A stretch of DNA of 64,000 bases from Rhodoferax sp. (GTDB taxonomy: Bacteria; Pseudomonadota; Gammaproteobacteria; Burkholderiales; Burkholderiaceae_C): positions 62,001 to 126,000 of the forward strand of contig NZ_JAGPBB010000002.1 in NCBI RefSeq assembly GCF_018063565.1, in the 5' to 3' direction. The position numbers and the translations under genes were made by a program. The notes under the pieces were generated by a model. It was not told where the DNA came from and did not search any database. It saw only the letters and a list, made by a program, of their open reading frames with translations. Of the stretch, positions 52,589 to 61,925 are shown piece by piece; positions within the stretch are counted from its first letter, which is position 1; each line of letters begins with the position of its first letter.

Positions 52589-53977
52589 ATGCGAATTCTG
52601 ATTTTGGGCGCCGGGCGCGTCGGGGAGAGTGTGGCTGAGAGTCTGGTCTCCGAGCAGAATGACATCACGGTCATTGACCCGGACCCCGAGCGTTTGCGCT
52701 TGCTGGAAGACAAGCTGGATCTGCGCGGGGTGGCGGGCAACGGCATCCAGCCCTCGGTGTTGCGCCGTGCGGGTGCTGATGATGCCGACATGTTCATTGC
52801 CTGCGCCGCACTGGACGAGACCAATCTCACCGCATGCAAGGTCGCGCATGACGTGTTCAACATTGCCACCACCATCGCCCGCGTGCGCTCGCCCGAGTTT
52901 CTCGAAGGTGATGCTTTGCTGGGCAAGAACGGTTTTGCGGTGGACCATGTGATCTGCCCTGAAGAGTCGGTCATGCACTACATCCATCTGCTGATCGACT
53001 ACCCCGAGGCACTGCAGGTGCTGGAGTTTTCGCAGGGGCGGGCCCACCTGATCGCGGTGCGTGCCTCGGCCGAGGGTCAGCTGGTCAACCACACCATCAG
53101 CGAATTCAAGGCCTTGTTTCCTGTGGCCACCATGCGGGTGCTGGCAATCTACCGGCAAGACGCCGAGCTGCATGTGGAGCCTGGCACCCGCGTATTGCCT
53201 GGTGATGAGGTGTTTGTGCTGGCCGACAAGGACAAGATTCGCCACGTCTTGGGGGCCATTCACAACTTTGACCAACCGGTGCGACGCGTCATGATTGCGG
53301 GTGGGGGCAAAGTGGGCTTGCGGCTGGCGCGCAGCCTGGCCGGGCAATGCCAGGTGAAGATCATCGACCAGAACCGCAAGCGTTGCGAATACCTGGCCAG
53401 CGACTTGCCCAGCGAGGTGCTGGTACTTGAAGGTGACGCCACCGATGAAGACCTGCTGACCGAGGAGAACGTGGGCGACATGGACCTGTTCATCGCCCTC
53501 ACGGGGGATGATGAGGACAACATTCTGTCCAGCATGCTGGCCAAACGGCTGGGTGTGCGCCGGGTGATCGCGCTGATTAACCGGCGCATTTACGCCGAGA
53601 TGATGCAGGGCAGCACCATTGACATTGCGTTGTCGCCCTCCCAGACCATCATTGGTGAGCTGTTGACCCATGTACGCCGGGGTGATGTGGCGGCCGTGCA
53701 CAGCCTGCGCCGGGGTGCGGCTGAGGCGATCGAGGGGGTGGCCCGTGGGGATGCACGCACCTCCCGGCTGGTGGGGCGGCGCATTGAACAGATTGAATTG
53801 CCCAAGGGTGCACGCATTGGCGGGGTGGTACGGGACACGAACGGCATCTGCGAGTTGCTGATGCCCTACCACGACCTGATGATCAAGACTGATGATCATG
53901 TGATCATCTTTATTCCCGACAAGCGCATGTTGCGCGCGGTGGAAAAGCTGTTTCTGGTCAGCGCCACTTTCTTCTGA
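52589..53977 (+). CDS. trkA: Trk potassium uptake regulatory subunit TrkA
   Basis: A 462-residue cytosolic protein with two RCK units, each TrkA-N then TrkA-C. First Rossmann motif ILGAGRVGESVAESL; second MIAGGGKVGLRLARSLAG. It binds NAD(H) and ATP and gates TrkH. trkH follows six bases after the stop, so they form one operon. Confidence 0.96.
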   Translation: MRILILGAGRVGESVAESLVSEQNDITVIDPDPERLRLLEDKLDLRGVAGNGIQPSVLRRAGADDADMFIACAALDETNLTACKVAHDVFNIATTIARVRSPEFLEGDALLGKNGFAVDHVICPEESVMHYIHLLIDYPEALQVLEFSQGRAHLIAVRASAEGQLVNHTISEFKALFPVATMRVLAIYRQDAELHVEPGTRVLPGDEVFVLADKDKIRHVLGAIHNFDQPVRRVMIAGGGKVGLRLARSLAGQCQVKIIDQNRKRCEYLASDLPSEVLVLEGDATDEDLLTEENVGDMDLFIALTGDDEDNILSSMLAKRLGVRRVIALINRRIYAEMMQGSTIDIALSPSQTIIGELLTHVRRGDVAAVHSLRRGAAEAIEGVARGDARTSRLVGRRIEQIELPKGARIGGVVRDTNGICELLMPYHDLMIKTDDHVIIFIPDKRMLRAVEKLFLVSATFF

Positions 53978-53983
53978 CCCACC

Positions 53984-55444
53984 ATGGCTTTTTTTGCACC
54001 TGTTCTGAATGTGCTGGCGCGTGTCCTGGTGGGCTATGCCTTCATGTTTCTGATACCCCTGGCGTGGGGCTGGGCGCTCGACCCCCCGGAGGTGCGCAAC
54101 GTGTGGTGGATGTCCATGGCGATCACCGGTGGGCTGGGTTTCTTGCTGTGGCATATCACCATGGATTACCGCCGCGAGTTGTTGCCCCGTGACGGCTTCT
54201 TGCTGGTCAATCTGGTGTGGTCGGTGTTACCGGCGTTTTCTGCGATTCCTCTTTTGTTGGCGATTGATGGCCTGAGTTTTACCGACGCCTACTTTGAGAC
54301 CATGAGCGGCTTCACCACCACCGGTTTCACGGTCTTGTCAGGTTTGGACCAGTTGCCCGTGTCGGTCAACGTGTGGCGCTGCGTGCTGCAACTGTTTGGT
54401 GGTCTGGGCATCATGCTGTTGGTCGTGGCGGTGCTGCCATTGTTGGGCTTGGGCAGCGTGCAGCTGTACAAGGCCGAGGCGGCAGGCCCGATCAAGGACG
54501 ACCGGCTCACCCCCCGTATTGCCGAGACAGCGCGTGGCCTGTGGAGCATTTATTTTGTGTTTTCGGGTGCCTGCATGTTGGCCTACCACTGGGCCGGCAT
54601 GAACTGGCCCGATGCCTTCATGCACATGTGTTCCACCATGGGCTTAGGGGGGCTGTCGTCGCACGACGCGAGTTTCGGGTTTTTCAATTCACCGGCGATA
54701 GAGGGCGTTGCGATGGTGTTCATGACGCTCTCTGGCGTGAGCTTTGCCCGCTATTTCATCGTGTGGCGCGCCAAGTCGCTGCGTTCACTGTTGGTTGACG
54801 CTGAGGTGCGCGGCTATGTCGGCGTGTTGATCGCCTCGGTGGCCATGGTGACCGGGGTGCTGATGTATCACCAGACTCACACCGATCCGTGGGACAGCCT
54901 CCGACATGCGGCCTTTCATGTCGTGTCATTTGCAACCACCACGGGTTATGCCACACAGGACTATTCTGTCTGGCCGATTTTTGCGCCGGTGTGGATGTTG
55001 GCGTTGGGCAGTTTTGCCACCTGCGCGGGCTCCACCGGTGGTGGCCTGAAGATGGTGCGCATGATCTTGCTGTTCAAGCAGGCGCGCCGCGAGCTGGTGA
55101 TGGCGGTCCATCCGCGAGCCGTCAACCCGGTCAGGCTCGGTGGTGCCGTGATCGGGCCCAAGGTGATGGCCTCGGTGGTCGCATTCATGCTGATTTATCT
55201 GGCGACACATATCGGGTTGACCATGTTGTTGTTGATCAGCGGCATGGATGTCGTCAGCGCCATATCGGCCGTGGTGGCAAGCGTCAACAACATCGGTCTG
55301 GCCATGGGCAGCGTTGGCCCACAGGGCAGCTTTGCCTCGCTGTCCGACTTTCAAACCTGGATTTGCACCATCGGCATGTTGATGGGCCGCCTCGAGTTGC
55401 TGGCGGTGATGGTATTGTTTGTCCCCCAATTCTGGCGCAAGTAA
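53984..55444 (+). CDS. trkH: Trk potassium transporter TrkH
   Basis: A 486-residue polytopic channel-like transporter. Selectivity-filter loops are visible: ETMSGFTTTGFTVL, MCSTMGLGGLSS, VSFATTTGYATQD and SVNNIGLAMG. It couples with TrkA for potassium uptake. The patatin gene starts six bases after its stop. Confidence 0.96.
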   Translation: MAFFAPVLNVLARVLVGYAFMFLIPLAWGWALDPPEVRNVWWMSMAITGGLGFLLWHITMDYRRELLPRDGFLLVNLVWSVLPAFSAIPLLLAIDGLSFTDAYFETMSGFTTTGFTVLSGLDQLPVSVNVWRCVLQLFGGLGIMLLVVAVLPLLGLGSVQLYKAEAAGPIKDDRLTPRIAETARGLWSIYFVFSGACMLAYHWAGMNWPDAFMHMCSTMGLGGLSSHDASFGFFNSPAIEGVAMVFMTLSGVSFARYFIVWRAKSLRSLLVDAEVRGYVGVLIASVAMVTGVLMYHQTHTDPWDSLRHAAFHVVSFATTTGYATQDYSVWPIFAPVWMLALGSFATCAGSTGGGLKMVRMILLFKQARRELVMAVHPRAVNPVRLGGAVIGPKVMASVVAFMLIYLATHIGLTMLLLISGMDVVSAISAVVASVNNIGLAMGSVGPQGSFASLSDFQTWICTIGMLMGRLELLAVMVLFVPQFWRK

Positions 55445-55450
55445 GACCCC

Positions 55451-56827
55451 GTGTGGACTCACGCTGATTCGCGGTTTGGTGACTTTTGTCGTGCAGTGAC
55501 GCTGCTCATGCTGCTGTTGCTCGGTGCCTGCTCGAGCGTGCGGCCCTGGCAAAACCAGCCTCTCAATGCCATGGCGGCACGAAAACCGGTGCTGCCGGAC
55601 GCCACTGGCGACGAGCGCTCGATGCTGATGTTTGTCAGTCTTTCGGGTGGCGGTGCTCGGGCTGCAGCGTTTGGCTATGGGGTGCTCGATGCGCTGCGTC
55701 AAACCCGGGTGCAGTGGCAGGGCCGCAACGTCAGCCTGCTTGACGAACTCGATGTCATCAGTGGTGTATCGGGCGGCAGCATCACGGCAGCGTACTACGC
55801 GGCGTTTGGGGCGCAGACCTTTCCGGGCTTTGAGCACGGGTTTTTGCGGCAGAATTTTCAGGATGGTTTGATCAGCCACGCTTTCCGCCCAGGCAACCTG
55901 TACGACCTGAGCTCGCCCTGGTTTGGGCGCTCCAATTTGCTGGAGCGCCGCCTTGATGGCCTGTTTCAGGGCAAGACCTTTGGCGACCTGACCGAGCAAG
56001 CTGGCCGACCGCGCTTGCTGGTGACCGCCACCGACTTGTCGTTGGGGGCCAGTTTTGAGTTCACCTGGCGCCAGTTTTCGCTGATCTGTTCGGATCTGGA
56101 CAGTGTGCCGCTGTCATTTGCGGTGGCTGCGTCGTCAGCTGTGCCCATCGCTTTGAGCCCGCTGACTCTGAAAAACCACAATGCGGATTGCCCCCAGGCG
56201 GTCGACCTGAAAGCGCCCTTGTCGGATGATTTTAGGGCGCGGATGTTGCGCCAATACCAGCGCTCCTACCTGGACGCGGCTGCGCGACCCTACATCCACC
56301 TGGTGGACGGCGGACTGGCGGACAACCTGGGCCTGCGCGGTCTGCTGGACCGATCTCAAGCCGATGGCGGCTTGCGCGGCAGTGTGCGGTCTACTGGCGC
56401 TGGCAAGATTTCCCGCCTGGTGATCATTGCGGTCAACGCCGAGCGCGAGCCCGGTGTGTTCATCGACAGCAGTGACCAGGTGCCGAGTATGGCGCAGGTG
56501 TTGGACACTCTGTTGTTTGGAGCCGGTTCGCGTGCCACGGCCGAGACGCTGGGTCTTCTCAGTGACACCGTGCAGGCGTGGCGGCGCGAGCTCAGTCGCG
56601 AGGCGCCGGATGGCAAAGACCCGTTTGCGCCAGAGGCGCAGATTCACCTGGTAAACGTGAACCTGCGCGACGTGCCGGAGTTGGCGCAGCGGCGCACGCT
56701 GCTGCAGATCCCCACCGCATTTTCGATTGCACCGGGAGAGGTCGACCAGTTGGTGGCTGCCGGGCGCAAGGTGTTGTGGCAGTCGGCACAGTTTCAGGCC
56801 TTGCTGCTTTCATTGGCCGAAAAATGA
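55451..56827 (+). CDS. Patatin-like phospholipase lipoprotein
   Basis: A 458-residue patatin-family lipase. GTG start; N-terminal region ends in a lipobox LLGAC with Cys27, so it is probably a lipoprotein. Oxyanion motif GGGAR at 66-70, nucleophile motif GVSGG with Ser107, and DGG with Asp286 (LVDGGLADNLG) form the Ser-Asp dyad. A downstream GTG at 55496 (VTLLMLLLLGAC) would give a tighter signal peptide. It follows trkH by six bases, perhaps co-transcribed. Substrate unknown. Confidence 0.9.
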   Translation: MWTHADSRFGDFCRAVTLLMLLLLGACSSVRPWQNQPLNAMAARKPVLPDATGDERSMLMFVSLSGGGARAAAFGYGVLDALRQTRVQWQGRNVSLLDELDVISGVSGGSITAAYYAAFGAQTFPGFEHGFLRQNFQDGLISHAFRPGNLYDLSSPWFGRSNLLERRLDGLFQGKTFGDLTEQAGRPRLLVTATDLSLGASFEFTWRQFSLICSDLDSVPLSFAVAASSAVPIALSPLTLKNHNADCPQAVDLKAPLSDDFRARMLRQYQRSYLDAAARPYIHLVDGGLADNLGLRGLLDRSQADGGLRGSVRSTGAGKISRLVIIAVNAEREPGVFIDSSDQVPSMAQVLDTLLFGAGSRATAETLGLLSDTVQAWRRELSREAPDGKDPFAPEAQIHLVNVNLRDVPELAQRRTLLQIPTAFSIAPGEVDQLVAAGRKVLWQSAQFQALLLSLAEK

Positions 56828-56832
56828 AGAAA

Positions 56833-56880
56833 TAATGCCTCTAGCGCTTATTCATGTTTGAGTCCTGGCTATGCAAATAA
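56833..56880 (-). repeat. Dispersed repeat, copy E, at the start of the HAD gene
   Basis: On the minus strand GGCTATTT-like sequence gives ATAGCCAGGACTC..AATAAGCGCTAGAGGCATT, matching the GCGCTAGAGGC part of copy D in reverse orientation. It fills the gap between the patatin stop and the HAD start codon and touches the latter. Confidence 0.6.
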
Positions 56881-57533
56881 AAGCAATTCTGTTTGACTGT
56901 GACGGCGTACTGGTCGACAGCGAACCCTTGACCAACGGTGTCCTGCGCGATCTGTTGGCCGAATCCGGCTGGGACATGCCATTGGACGAATGTATGCGCC
57001 GCTTTGTTGGCAAGACGGTGCGCGAAGAGCGCGCCGCCATCGAGCAGCACACCGGTCAACCGCTGACCGACGCCTGGATGGCGCGCTTTTACCAGCGCCG
57101 CAATGCGGCTCTGGAGGCCGGACTGCAGATCATGGCCGGTGCCTTGTCCGCTGTGCAGGCGGCGCATCAGGCCGTCCACGGGCAGATCGCCTGTGCCTCC
57201 GGGGCCGATCGGTTCAAGGTGGAAATGCAGTTGCGCAAAGTGGGTTTGCTGCCGTTTTTTGACGGACGGGTGTTCAGCGGGCATGAGATGGCACGCTCCA
57301 AACCCGCACCCGATGTGTATCTGGCCGCAGCGCAGCATCTGGCTGTGCCGCCAGAAGCCTGCCTGGTGGTGGAGGATTCGCTCGCCGGTGTGACCGCAGG
57401 TGTTGCCGCCGGGGCGACGGTCTGGGCCTATTGCCCGGATATTGCCAACGCTTCGGCGTTGCGCCAGGCGGGTGCCCACTGCCTGTTTGAACACATGGGT
57501 GCGCTGCCAGCACTTTTGTCTGCCGCGGCGTAA
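56871..57533 (+). CDS. HAD-superfamily phosphatase (phosphoglycolate phosphatase/phosphoglucomutase-like)
   Basis: A 220-residue haloacid dehalogenase subfamily protein. Motif I FDCDGVLVDSE with the nucleophile Asp, motif II/III CASGADRFKVEMQLRKVG and SKPAPDVYLAAA, motif IV VVEDSLAG. The first codons (MQIKAI) lie at the edge of a dispersed repeat, and no clear ribosome-binding site is visible. Substrate is unknown; the sequence suits a small sugar phosphate or phosphoglycolate. Confidence 0.9.
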   Translation: MQIKAILFDCDGVLVDSEPLTNGVLRDLLAESGWDMPLDECMRRFVGKTVREERAAIEQHTGQPLTDAWMARFYQRRNAALEAGLQIMAGALSAVQAAHQAVHGQIACASGADRFKVEMQLRKVGLLPFFDGRVFSGHEMARSKPAPDVYLAAAQHLAVPPEACLVVEDSLAGVTAGVAAGATVWAYCPDIANASALRQAGAHCLFEHMGALPALLSAAA

Positions 57534-57548
57534 ATCCGCGCGGGCATT

Positions 57549-58616
57549 TCAGGCTCGGCTCGCCTGGCGCCTGAAGTCGGCGGGTGACTGGCCGGTCCAG
57601 CTTTTGAAGGCACGGATGAAGCTCTTTTCGTTCTGGAATCCGGCACTCCGCGCCACCTGCTTGAGAGGTCGTTGACTGCGCAGCAGCAAATCCTGTGCGC
57701 GTGCCTGGCGCACTTCGTCTTTCAGCGCCTGCAACGAAGCGCCTTCTTCACGCAACTGGCGGTGCAGTGTGCGTGCCGACATGGCGAGCAGGGTTGCCAG
57801 CCCATCGGCGCTGTGTGTGGCTTCTGGGTACTGATGCAGCGCCTGGCGCACCCGTTGCACCAGCAAGCGGTCGCGACGGTACTGCAGCACCGTCAAGGGC
57901 AGGGCGCGCTGCAACATCTGGCGCAGTGCGGTCTCGTCGCGCCGCAACGGCAGGCTCAGGTAGCGACTATCAAATTCAATAGCTGTCAATGCAGACTGAA
58001 ATTGCGCTGGCGCACCAAAAAGCACCTGGTAGACGGACTGATGCGATGGTGCCTCGAAGGTGAACCTGGCACTGAGCAGGTCAATGCGCGAGTCAATCAG
58101 CCAGCACGCGAGGCCGTGGAAATTTCGCAACACTGACACCACACAAAACTCGCGCAGGGCGCCCAGGTCGTGTGGCTCCTGCAGGCACAGGACGGCACTG
58201 GTGCCTTGCGTTTGCAGGGTCAACATGATGTCGTCGGTGATCAGTGCGTGGTGGCGGCACCAGCGCTGAAGCGCCACACCCAGGCTGGGTGCGCTGATGG
58301 AGGCGCGTGCCAGCATGCCGTAGCTGCCCCAGGGCAGGCGACGACGAAACCAGCCCAAGCCTTCGTCGTCGAGCTCCTGCATCGCTGCGCCCGAGATGCG
58401 CTCCATCTGCCAGGCACTGATATGGGCCTGCGGTTGAGCCACAAGTTCTGGCGTAATTTGTGCCCATTCCAATGCCTTGGCAGGGTCCATCCCACGGCGC
58501 TGATAGGCCAGCACAATCGCCTGTACAAAGGCTATCGGTGTGACGGCCTTATGGGTCGGGCTAATGGCGGTGGCCGTGTGCTGGGTTGATGAGGGCGAAG
58601 CGGCTTGAGAGGGCAT
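57549..58616 (-). CDS. AraC-family transcriptional regulator (arabinose-binding-domain-like N-terminus)
   Basis: A 355-residue regulator. The N-terminal ~200 residues fit the PF12625-type ligand domain (AFVQAIVLAYQRRGMDPAKALEWAQ..WQMERISGAAMQELDDEGLGWFRRRLPWGSYGML). The C-terminal AraC HTH is SADGLATLLAMSARTLHRQLREEGASLQALKDEVR..VARSAGFQNEKSFIRAFKSWTGQSPADFR. It is divergent from the liu genes and likely regulates them. An AT-richer repeat-like patch lies within the gene at about 57965-58010. Confidence 0.92.
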   Translation of the reverse strand: MPSQAASPSSTQHTATAISPTHKAVTPIAFVQAIVLAYQRRGMDPAKALEWAQITPELVAQPQAHISAWQMERISGAAMQELDDEGLGWFRRRLPWGSYGMLARASISAPSLGVALQRWCRHHALITDDIMLTLQTQGTSAVLCLQEPHDLGALREFCVVSVLRNFHGLACWLIDSRIDLLSARFTFEAPSHQSVYQVLFGAPAQFQSALTAIEFDSRYLSLPLRRDETALRQMLQRALPLTVLQYRRDRLLVQRVRQALHQYPEATHSADGLATLLAMSARTLHRQLREEGASLQALKDEVRQARAQDLLLRSQRPLKQVARSAGFQNEKSFIRAFKSWTGQSPADFRRQASRA

Positions 58617-58633
58617 GGCGATGCAGTGTCCTT

Positions 58634-58657
58634 CAAGTTGGCGTGATTTGCAACTTG
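58634..58657. promoter_or_regulatory. Inverted repeat in the AraC/liuB divergent promoter region
   Basis: CAAGTTG (58634-58640) and CAACTTG (58651-58657) are perfect inverted half-sites with a 10-base spacer. They lie about 18 bases upstream of the AraC ATG and about 100 bases before liuB, a suitable operator position. AraC proteins more often use direct repeats. Confidence 0.4.
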
Positions 58658-58754
58658 GTTGGCGCTGACGGTTGTGCTTGCCGCTCTAACATTGGCGCTG
58701 CACAATCGATCATTGACCTGTCTATCGACTGCGCCGACCTTTAGAAAGAATGCC

Positions 58755-60377
58755 ATGCCCGTTCTGGAGACCCAACTCAACGCCCGCTCTGCGGATTTCT
58801 TGCACAACGCTGCCGCCATGCGTGGCCTGGTGGATGACCTGAATGCGCAGGTGACACAGGTCGAGATGGGTGGCGGTGAAGCGGCCCGTGCCAAACACGC
58901 GGCACGCGGCAAGCTGCTGCCGCGCGAGCGGGTGCAGACACTGCTGGATCCGGGCACACCTTTTCTGGAGCTTTCCCCACTGGCCGCATTGGGTATGTAC
59001 CCGGACCGTGATGGCACCGACAGTGCGCCGGGTGCCGGCATCGTGGCTGGCGTTGGCCGCGTGAGCGGGGTGGACTGCATGATCGTCTGCAACGACGCCA
59101 CCGTCAAAGGTGGCACCTATTACCCCATGACGGTGAAAAAGCACTTGCGCGCGCAGGAGATTGCCCAGCAGAATCGCTTGCCGTGCATCTATCTGGTGGA
59201 CTCAGGCGGGGCCAACCTGCCCAATCAGGACGATGTGTTTCCGGACCGTGACCACTTTGGCCGCATCTTTTTCAACCAGGCCACCATGAGTGCGCAAGGT
59301 ATCGCGCAGATTGCCGTGGTCATGGGCAGTTGCACGGCGGGCGGTGCCTATGTGCCGGCCATGAGTGACGAGGCGATCATCGTCAAAAATCAGGGCACCA
59401 TCTTTCTGGGCGGCCCGCCGCTGGTCAAGGCGGCCACCGGCGAGGTCGTCACCGCCGAAGATCTGGGCGGTGGCGACGTGCACACGCGCCTGTCGGGTGT
59501 GGCTGACCACCTGGCCCAGAACGACATGCACGCTTTGGCATTGGCCCGGCAGTCGGTCAAGAATTTGTATAAAAATAAGCCTCAAGCGCAATCAGATCAT
59601 ATTCCAATAGCTCCTAGATATGCAGCAAATGAGTTGTACGGCGTGATCCCGGTTGATACCCGCAAACCGTTTGACGTGCGCGAAATCATTGCCCGCATCG
59701 TGGACGACTCCGACTTTGACGAGTTCAAGGCGCGCTTTGGTACCACCCTGGTGTGCGGTTTTGCACGCATTGAGGGTATGGCAGTGGGCATTGTTGCCAA
59801 CAACGGCATTCTGTTCAGTGAGTCGGCGCTCAAGGGCACGCACTTCATCGAACTATGCTGTCAGCGCAAGATCCCGCTGGTGTTCTTGCAGAACATCACC
59901 GGCTTCATGGTCGGGCGCAAGTACGAGAACGAAGGCATCGCCCGCAACGGGGCCAAGATGGTCACCGCCGTGGCGACGGCCGCGGTGCCCAAATTCACCA
60001 TCATCATCGGTGGCAGTTTTGGCGCTGGCAACTACGGCATGTGCGGCCGCGCGTTCAGCCCGCGCTTTTTGTGGATGTGGCCCAACGCACGCATCAGTGT
60101 GATGGGTGGTGAGCAGGCCGCCAGCGTGCTGGCCACGGTGCGCCGCGACGGCATTGAACTCAAAGGTGGCACCTGGAGCATGGAAGAGGAAGAGGCCTTC
60201 AAAGCGCCGATTCGCCGCCAGTACGAAGAACAAGGGCACCCCTACTACGCCACGGCACGCCTGTGGGACGACGGCATCATCGACCCGGCGGACACCCGCC
60301 GCGTGCTCGCTTTGGGATTGAGCGCCAGTCGCAACGCACCGGTTGAAGACACCAAATTTGGCTTGTTCCGGATGTGA
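58755..60377 (+). CDS. liuB: Methylcrotonyl-CoA carboxylase, carboxyltransferase (beta) subunit
   Basis: A 540-residue carboxyltransferase starting [18 protein letters not shown] (ATG 58755 after AGAAAGAA; the longer frame is unlikely). Motifs: [81 protein letters not shown] and [21 protein letters not shown]. With LiuD it carboxylates 3-methylcrotonyl-CoA in leucine catabolism. Bases 59562-59625 form an AT-rich repeat-like tract encoding residues about 270-290 in frame, a surface-looking linker. Confidence 0.94.
   Translation: MPVLETQLNARSADFLHNAAAMRGLVDDLNAQVTQVEMGGGEAARAKHAARGKLLPRERVQTLLDPGTPFLELSPLAALGMYPDRDGTDSAPGAGIVAGVGRVSGVDCMIVCNDATVKGGTYYPMTVKKHLRAQEIAQQNRLPCIYLVDSGGANLPNQDDVFPDRDHFGRIFFNQATMSAQGIAQIAVVMGSCTAGGAYVPAMSDEAIIVKNQGTIFLGGPPLVKAATGEVVTAEDLGGGDVHTRLSGVADHLAQNDMHALALARQSVKNLYKNKPQAQSDHIPIAPRYAANELYGVIPVDTRKPFDVREIIARIVDDSDFDEFKARFGTTLVCGFARIEGMAVGIVANNGILFSESALKGTHFIELCCQRKIPLVFLQNITGFMVGRKYENEGIARNGAKMVTAVATAAVPKFTIIIGGSFGAGNYGMCGRAFSPRFLWMWPNARISVMGGEQAASVLATVRRDGIELKGGTWSMEEEEAFKAPIRRQYEEQGHPYYATARLWDDGIIDPADTRRVLALGLSASRNAPVEDTKFGLFRM
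59562..59625. repeat. Repeat-like AT-rich tract in frame inside liuB
   Basis: TATAAAAATAAGCCTCAAGCGCAATC...CCAATAGCTCCTAG: the start resembles the TATAAAAATA and the CCTC.AGCGC parts of the dispersed repeat. GC is far lower than in the flanks. The reading frame is kept open through it. Confidence 0.5.
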
Positions 60378-60405
60378 TCGGCATCAGCCGCAAGAGACTA
60401 CCCCC

Positions 60406-61185
60406 ATGAGCACCTTGAAGATCGAAACCAGCGCCGTCGCGACCGTTACCCTGAACCGCCCCGAAGTCCGTAACGCCTTCAACGACGAAGTGATTGCTGA
60501 ACTGACACAAGCCTTCACCCAGCTGGGTCAGGACCGCCAGGTGCGCGCCATCGTCCTCGCCGCGGACGGCCCGGCTTTTTGTGCCGGAGCCGACCTGAAC
60601 TGGATGCGCCGCATGGCCGACTACACCCAGGCCGAAAACCTGGCCGATGCCGCGCAACTGGCCGACATGCTGCGCGTGATTTACACCTGCCCCAAACCCA
60701 CCGTGGCACGCATCCAGGGTGATGTTTATGCCGGTGGCATGGGGTTGGTGGCAGCGTGCGATATGGCGATCAGCCTTGATAGCGCCAACTATTGCCTGAG
60801 CGAAGTCAAGCTGGGGCTGTACCCGGCCACCATCAGCCCCTATGTGATCCGCGCCATGGGAGCACGGGCCGCACACCGTTATTTTTTGACCGCGGAGCGT
60901 TTTGATGCCGCCGAGGCCCTGCGCATCGGCTTTGTCCACGCGGTGGTGGGCCAGGCGCAGCTCGACGCCCGGGTCGAAGAATTGACGCAAGCCCTGGTCA
61001 GCGCCAGCCCCAACGCGATCAAAGAATGCAAAACCCTGTTGCAGCGGGTGGCAGGGCAAGACATCGATGCGTCCTTGCTGTCCCACACAGTGGAAGGCAT
61101 TGCCAGCATCCGCGCCAGTGCCGAGGGCAAGGAGGGTGTGCAATCCTTCTTGCAAAAACGCAAGCCCTCGTGGCTCTTGCGTTGA
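60406..61185 (+). CDS. liuC: Enoyl-CoA hydratase/isomerase, probable methylglutaconyl-CoA hydratase
   Basis: A 259-residue crotonase-fold enzyme starting MSTLKIETSAVATVTLNRPEVRNAF (ATG 60406). Oxyanion-hole segments are AADGPAFCAGADLNWM and VYAGGMGLVAACDMAIS; the catalytic Glu region LSEVKLGLYPATISPYV matches the LiuC/methylglutaconyl-CoA hydratase branch. It acts between the carboxylase and HMG-CoA lyase of leucine degradation. It lies between the two carboxylase subunit genes. Confidence 0.92.
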   Translation: MSTLKIETSAVATVTLNRPEVRNAFNDEVIAELTQAFTQLGQDRQVRAIVLAADGPAFCAGADLNWMRRMADYTQAENLADAAQLADMLRVIYTCPKPTVARIQGDVYAGGMGLVAACDMAISLDSANYCLSEVKLGLYPATISPYVIRAMGARAAHRYFLTAERFDAAEALRIGFVHAVVGQAQLDARVEELTQALVSASPNAIKECKTLLQRVAGQDIDASLLSHTVEGIASIRASAEGKEGVQSFLQKRKPSWLLR

Positions 61186-61196
61186 CCGATGGACGC

Positions 61197-61925
61197 ATGA
61201 CGGCGATGGACACGCTCTGGCAAAGTCTGTTGGCATGGCTGCAGTCGCTGGGGCTGGCATTGGGCGACGGACTGCTGGGTCAGGCCGGGCCGATGGTCAC
61301 GCAGGTGACCGGGAAGATGGACTTGCCCAGTCTTCTCGCGCTGGCCGCTGCACTGGGTTGGGCCAGCGGCTTCAGGTTGTACGCAGTGGTGTTTCTGGTG
61401 GGTCTGGCGGGTGCCGCTGGATGGATCGTGTTGCCTGCGGGGCTGTTGATACTGCAGCATCCGGCGCTGCTCATGGCCAGCGGATTCATGCTTTCGGTGG
61501 AGTTCTTTGCTGACAAGATTGCGGGGCTGGATGCCATCTGGGACCTGTTGCACAGCGTGATTCGCATCCCCGCAGGAGCCGCACTGGCCGCTGGCGCACT
61601 CGGGGCAGACAGCGCCACCATGGGTTTGGTAGCGGCGCTGCTGGGTGGGTCGCTGGCGGCGACCAGTCAGGCGGCCAAAATGACCACGCGTGCGGCCATC
61701 AACACCTCGCCCGAGCCGTTCACCAATATCCTGGCCAGCCTGCTGGAAGATGGTCTGGTGCTGGGTGCAGTTTGGCTGGCGAGCACGCATCCCTTGTTGT
61801 TTGGTGTGGTGCTGACGGTTACGGTGGTGGTGATGGGGATCGTGACGGTGTCCCTGTTTCGATTTTTGCGCCAGGTGTTTCGTCGCTTTGTCGCGCTTTT
61901 TGACAGTTCACAAAAGGTGGTTTGA
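61197..61925 (+). CDS. DUF4126-type membrane protein
   Basis: A 242-residue integral membrane protein starting MTAMDTLWQSLL (ATG 61197, 12 bases after liuC; another ATG is three codons later). About four or five hydrophobic segments. PSLLALAAALGWASGFRLYAVVFLVGLAG and LMASGFMLSVEFFADKIAGLDAIWDLLHSVIRIPAGA are DUF4126 patterns. Function unknown. Its position inside the liu operon, immediately before liuD (stop and start adjacent), recurs in Burkholderiales as far as I recall, but no role in leucine use is known. Confidence 0.85.
   Translation: MTAMDTLWQSLLAWLQSLGLALGDGLLGQAGPMVTQVTGKMDLPSLLALAAALGWASGFRLYAVVFLVGLAGAAGWIVLPAGLLILQHPALLMASGFMLSVEFFADKIAGLDAIWDLLHSVIRIPAGAALAAGALGADSATMGLVAALLGGSLAATSQAAKMTTRAAINTSPEPFTNILASLLEDGLVLGAVWLASTHPLLFGVVLTVTVVVMGIVTVSLFRFLRQVFRRFVALFDSSQKVV

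Noticed and set aside
52574..54154. Long minus-strand open frame of 526 codons
   Set aside because: Antisense of trkA and the start of trkH; His/Gln-rich low-complexity shadow with no recognisable domain.
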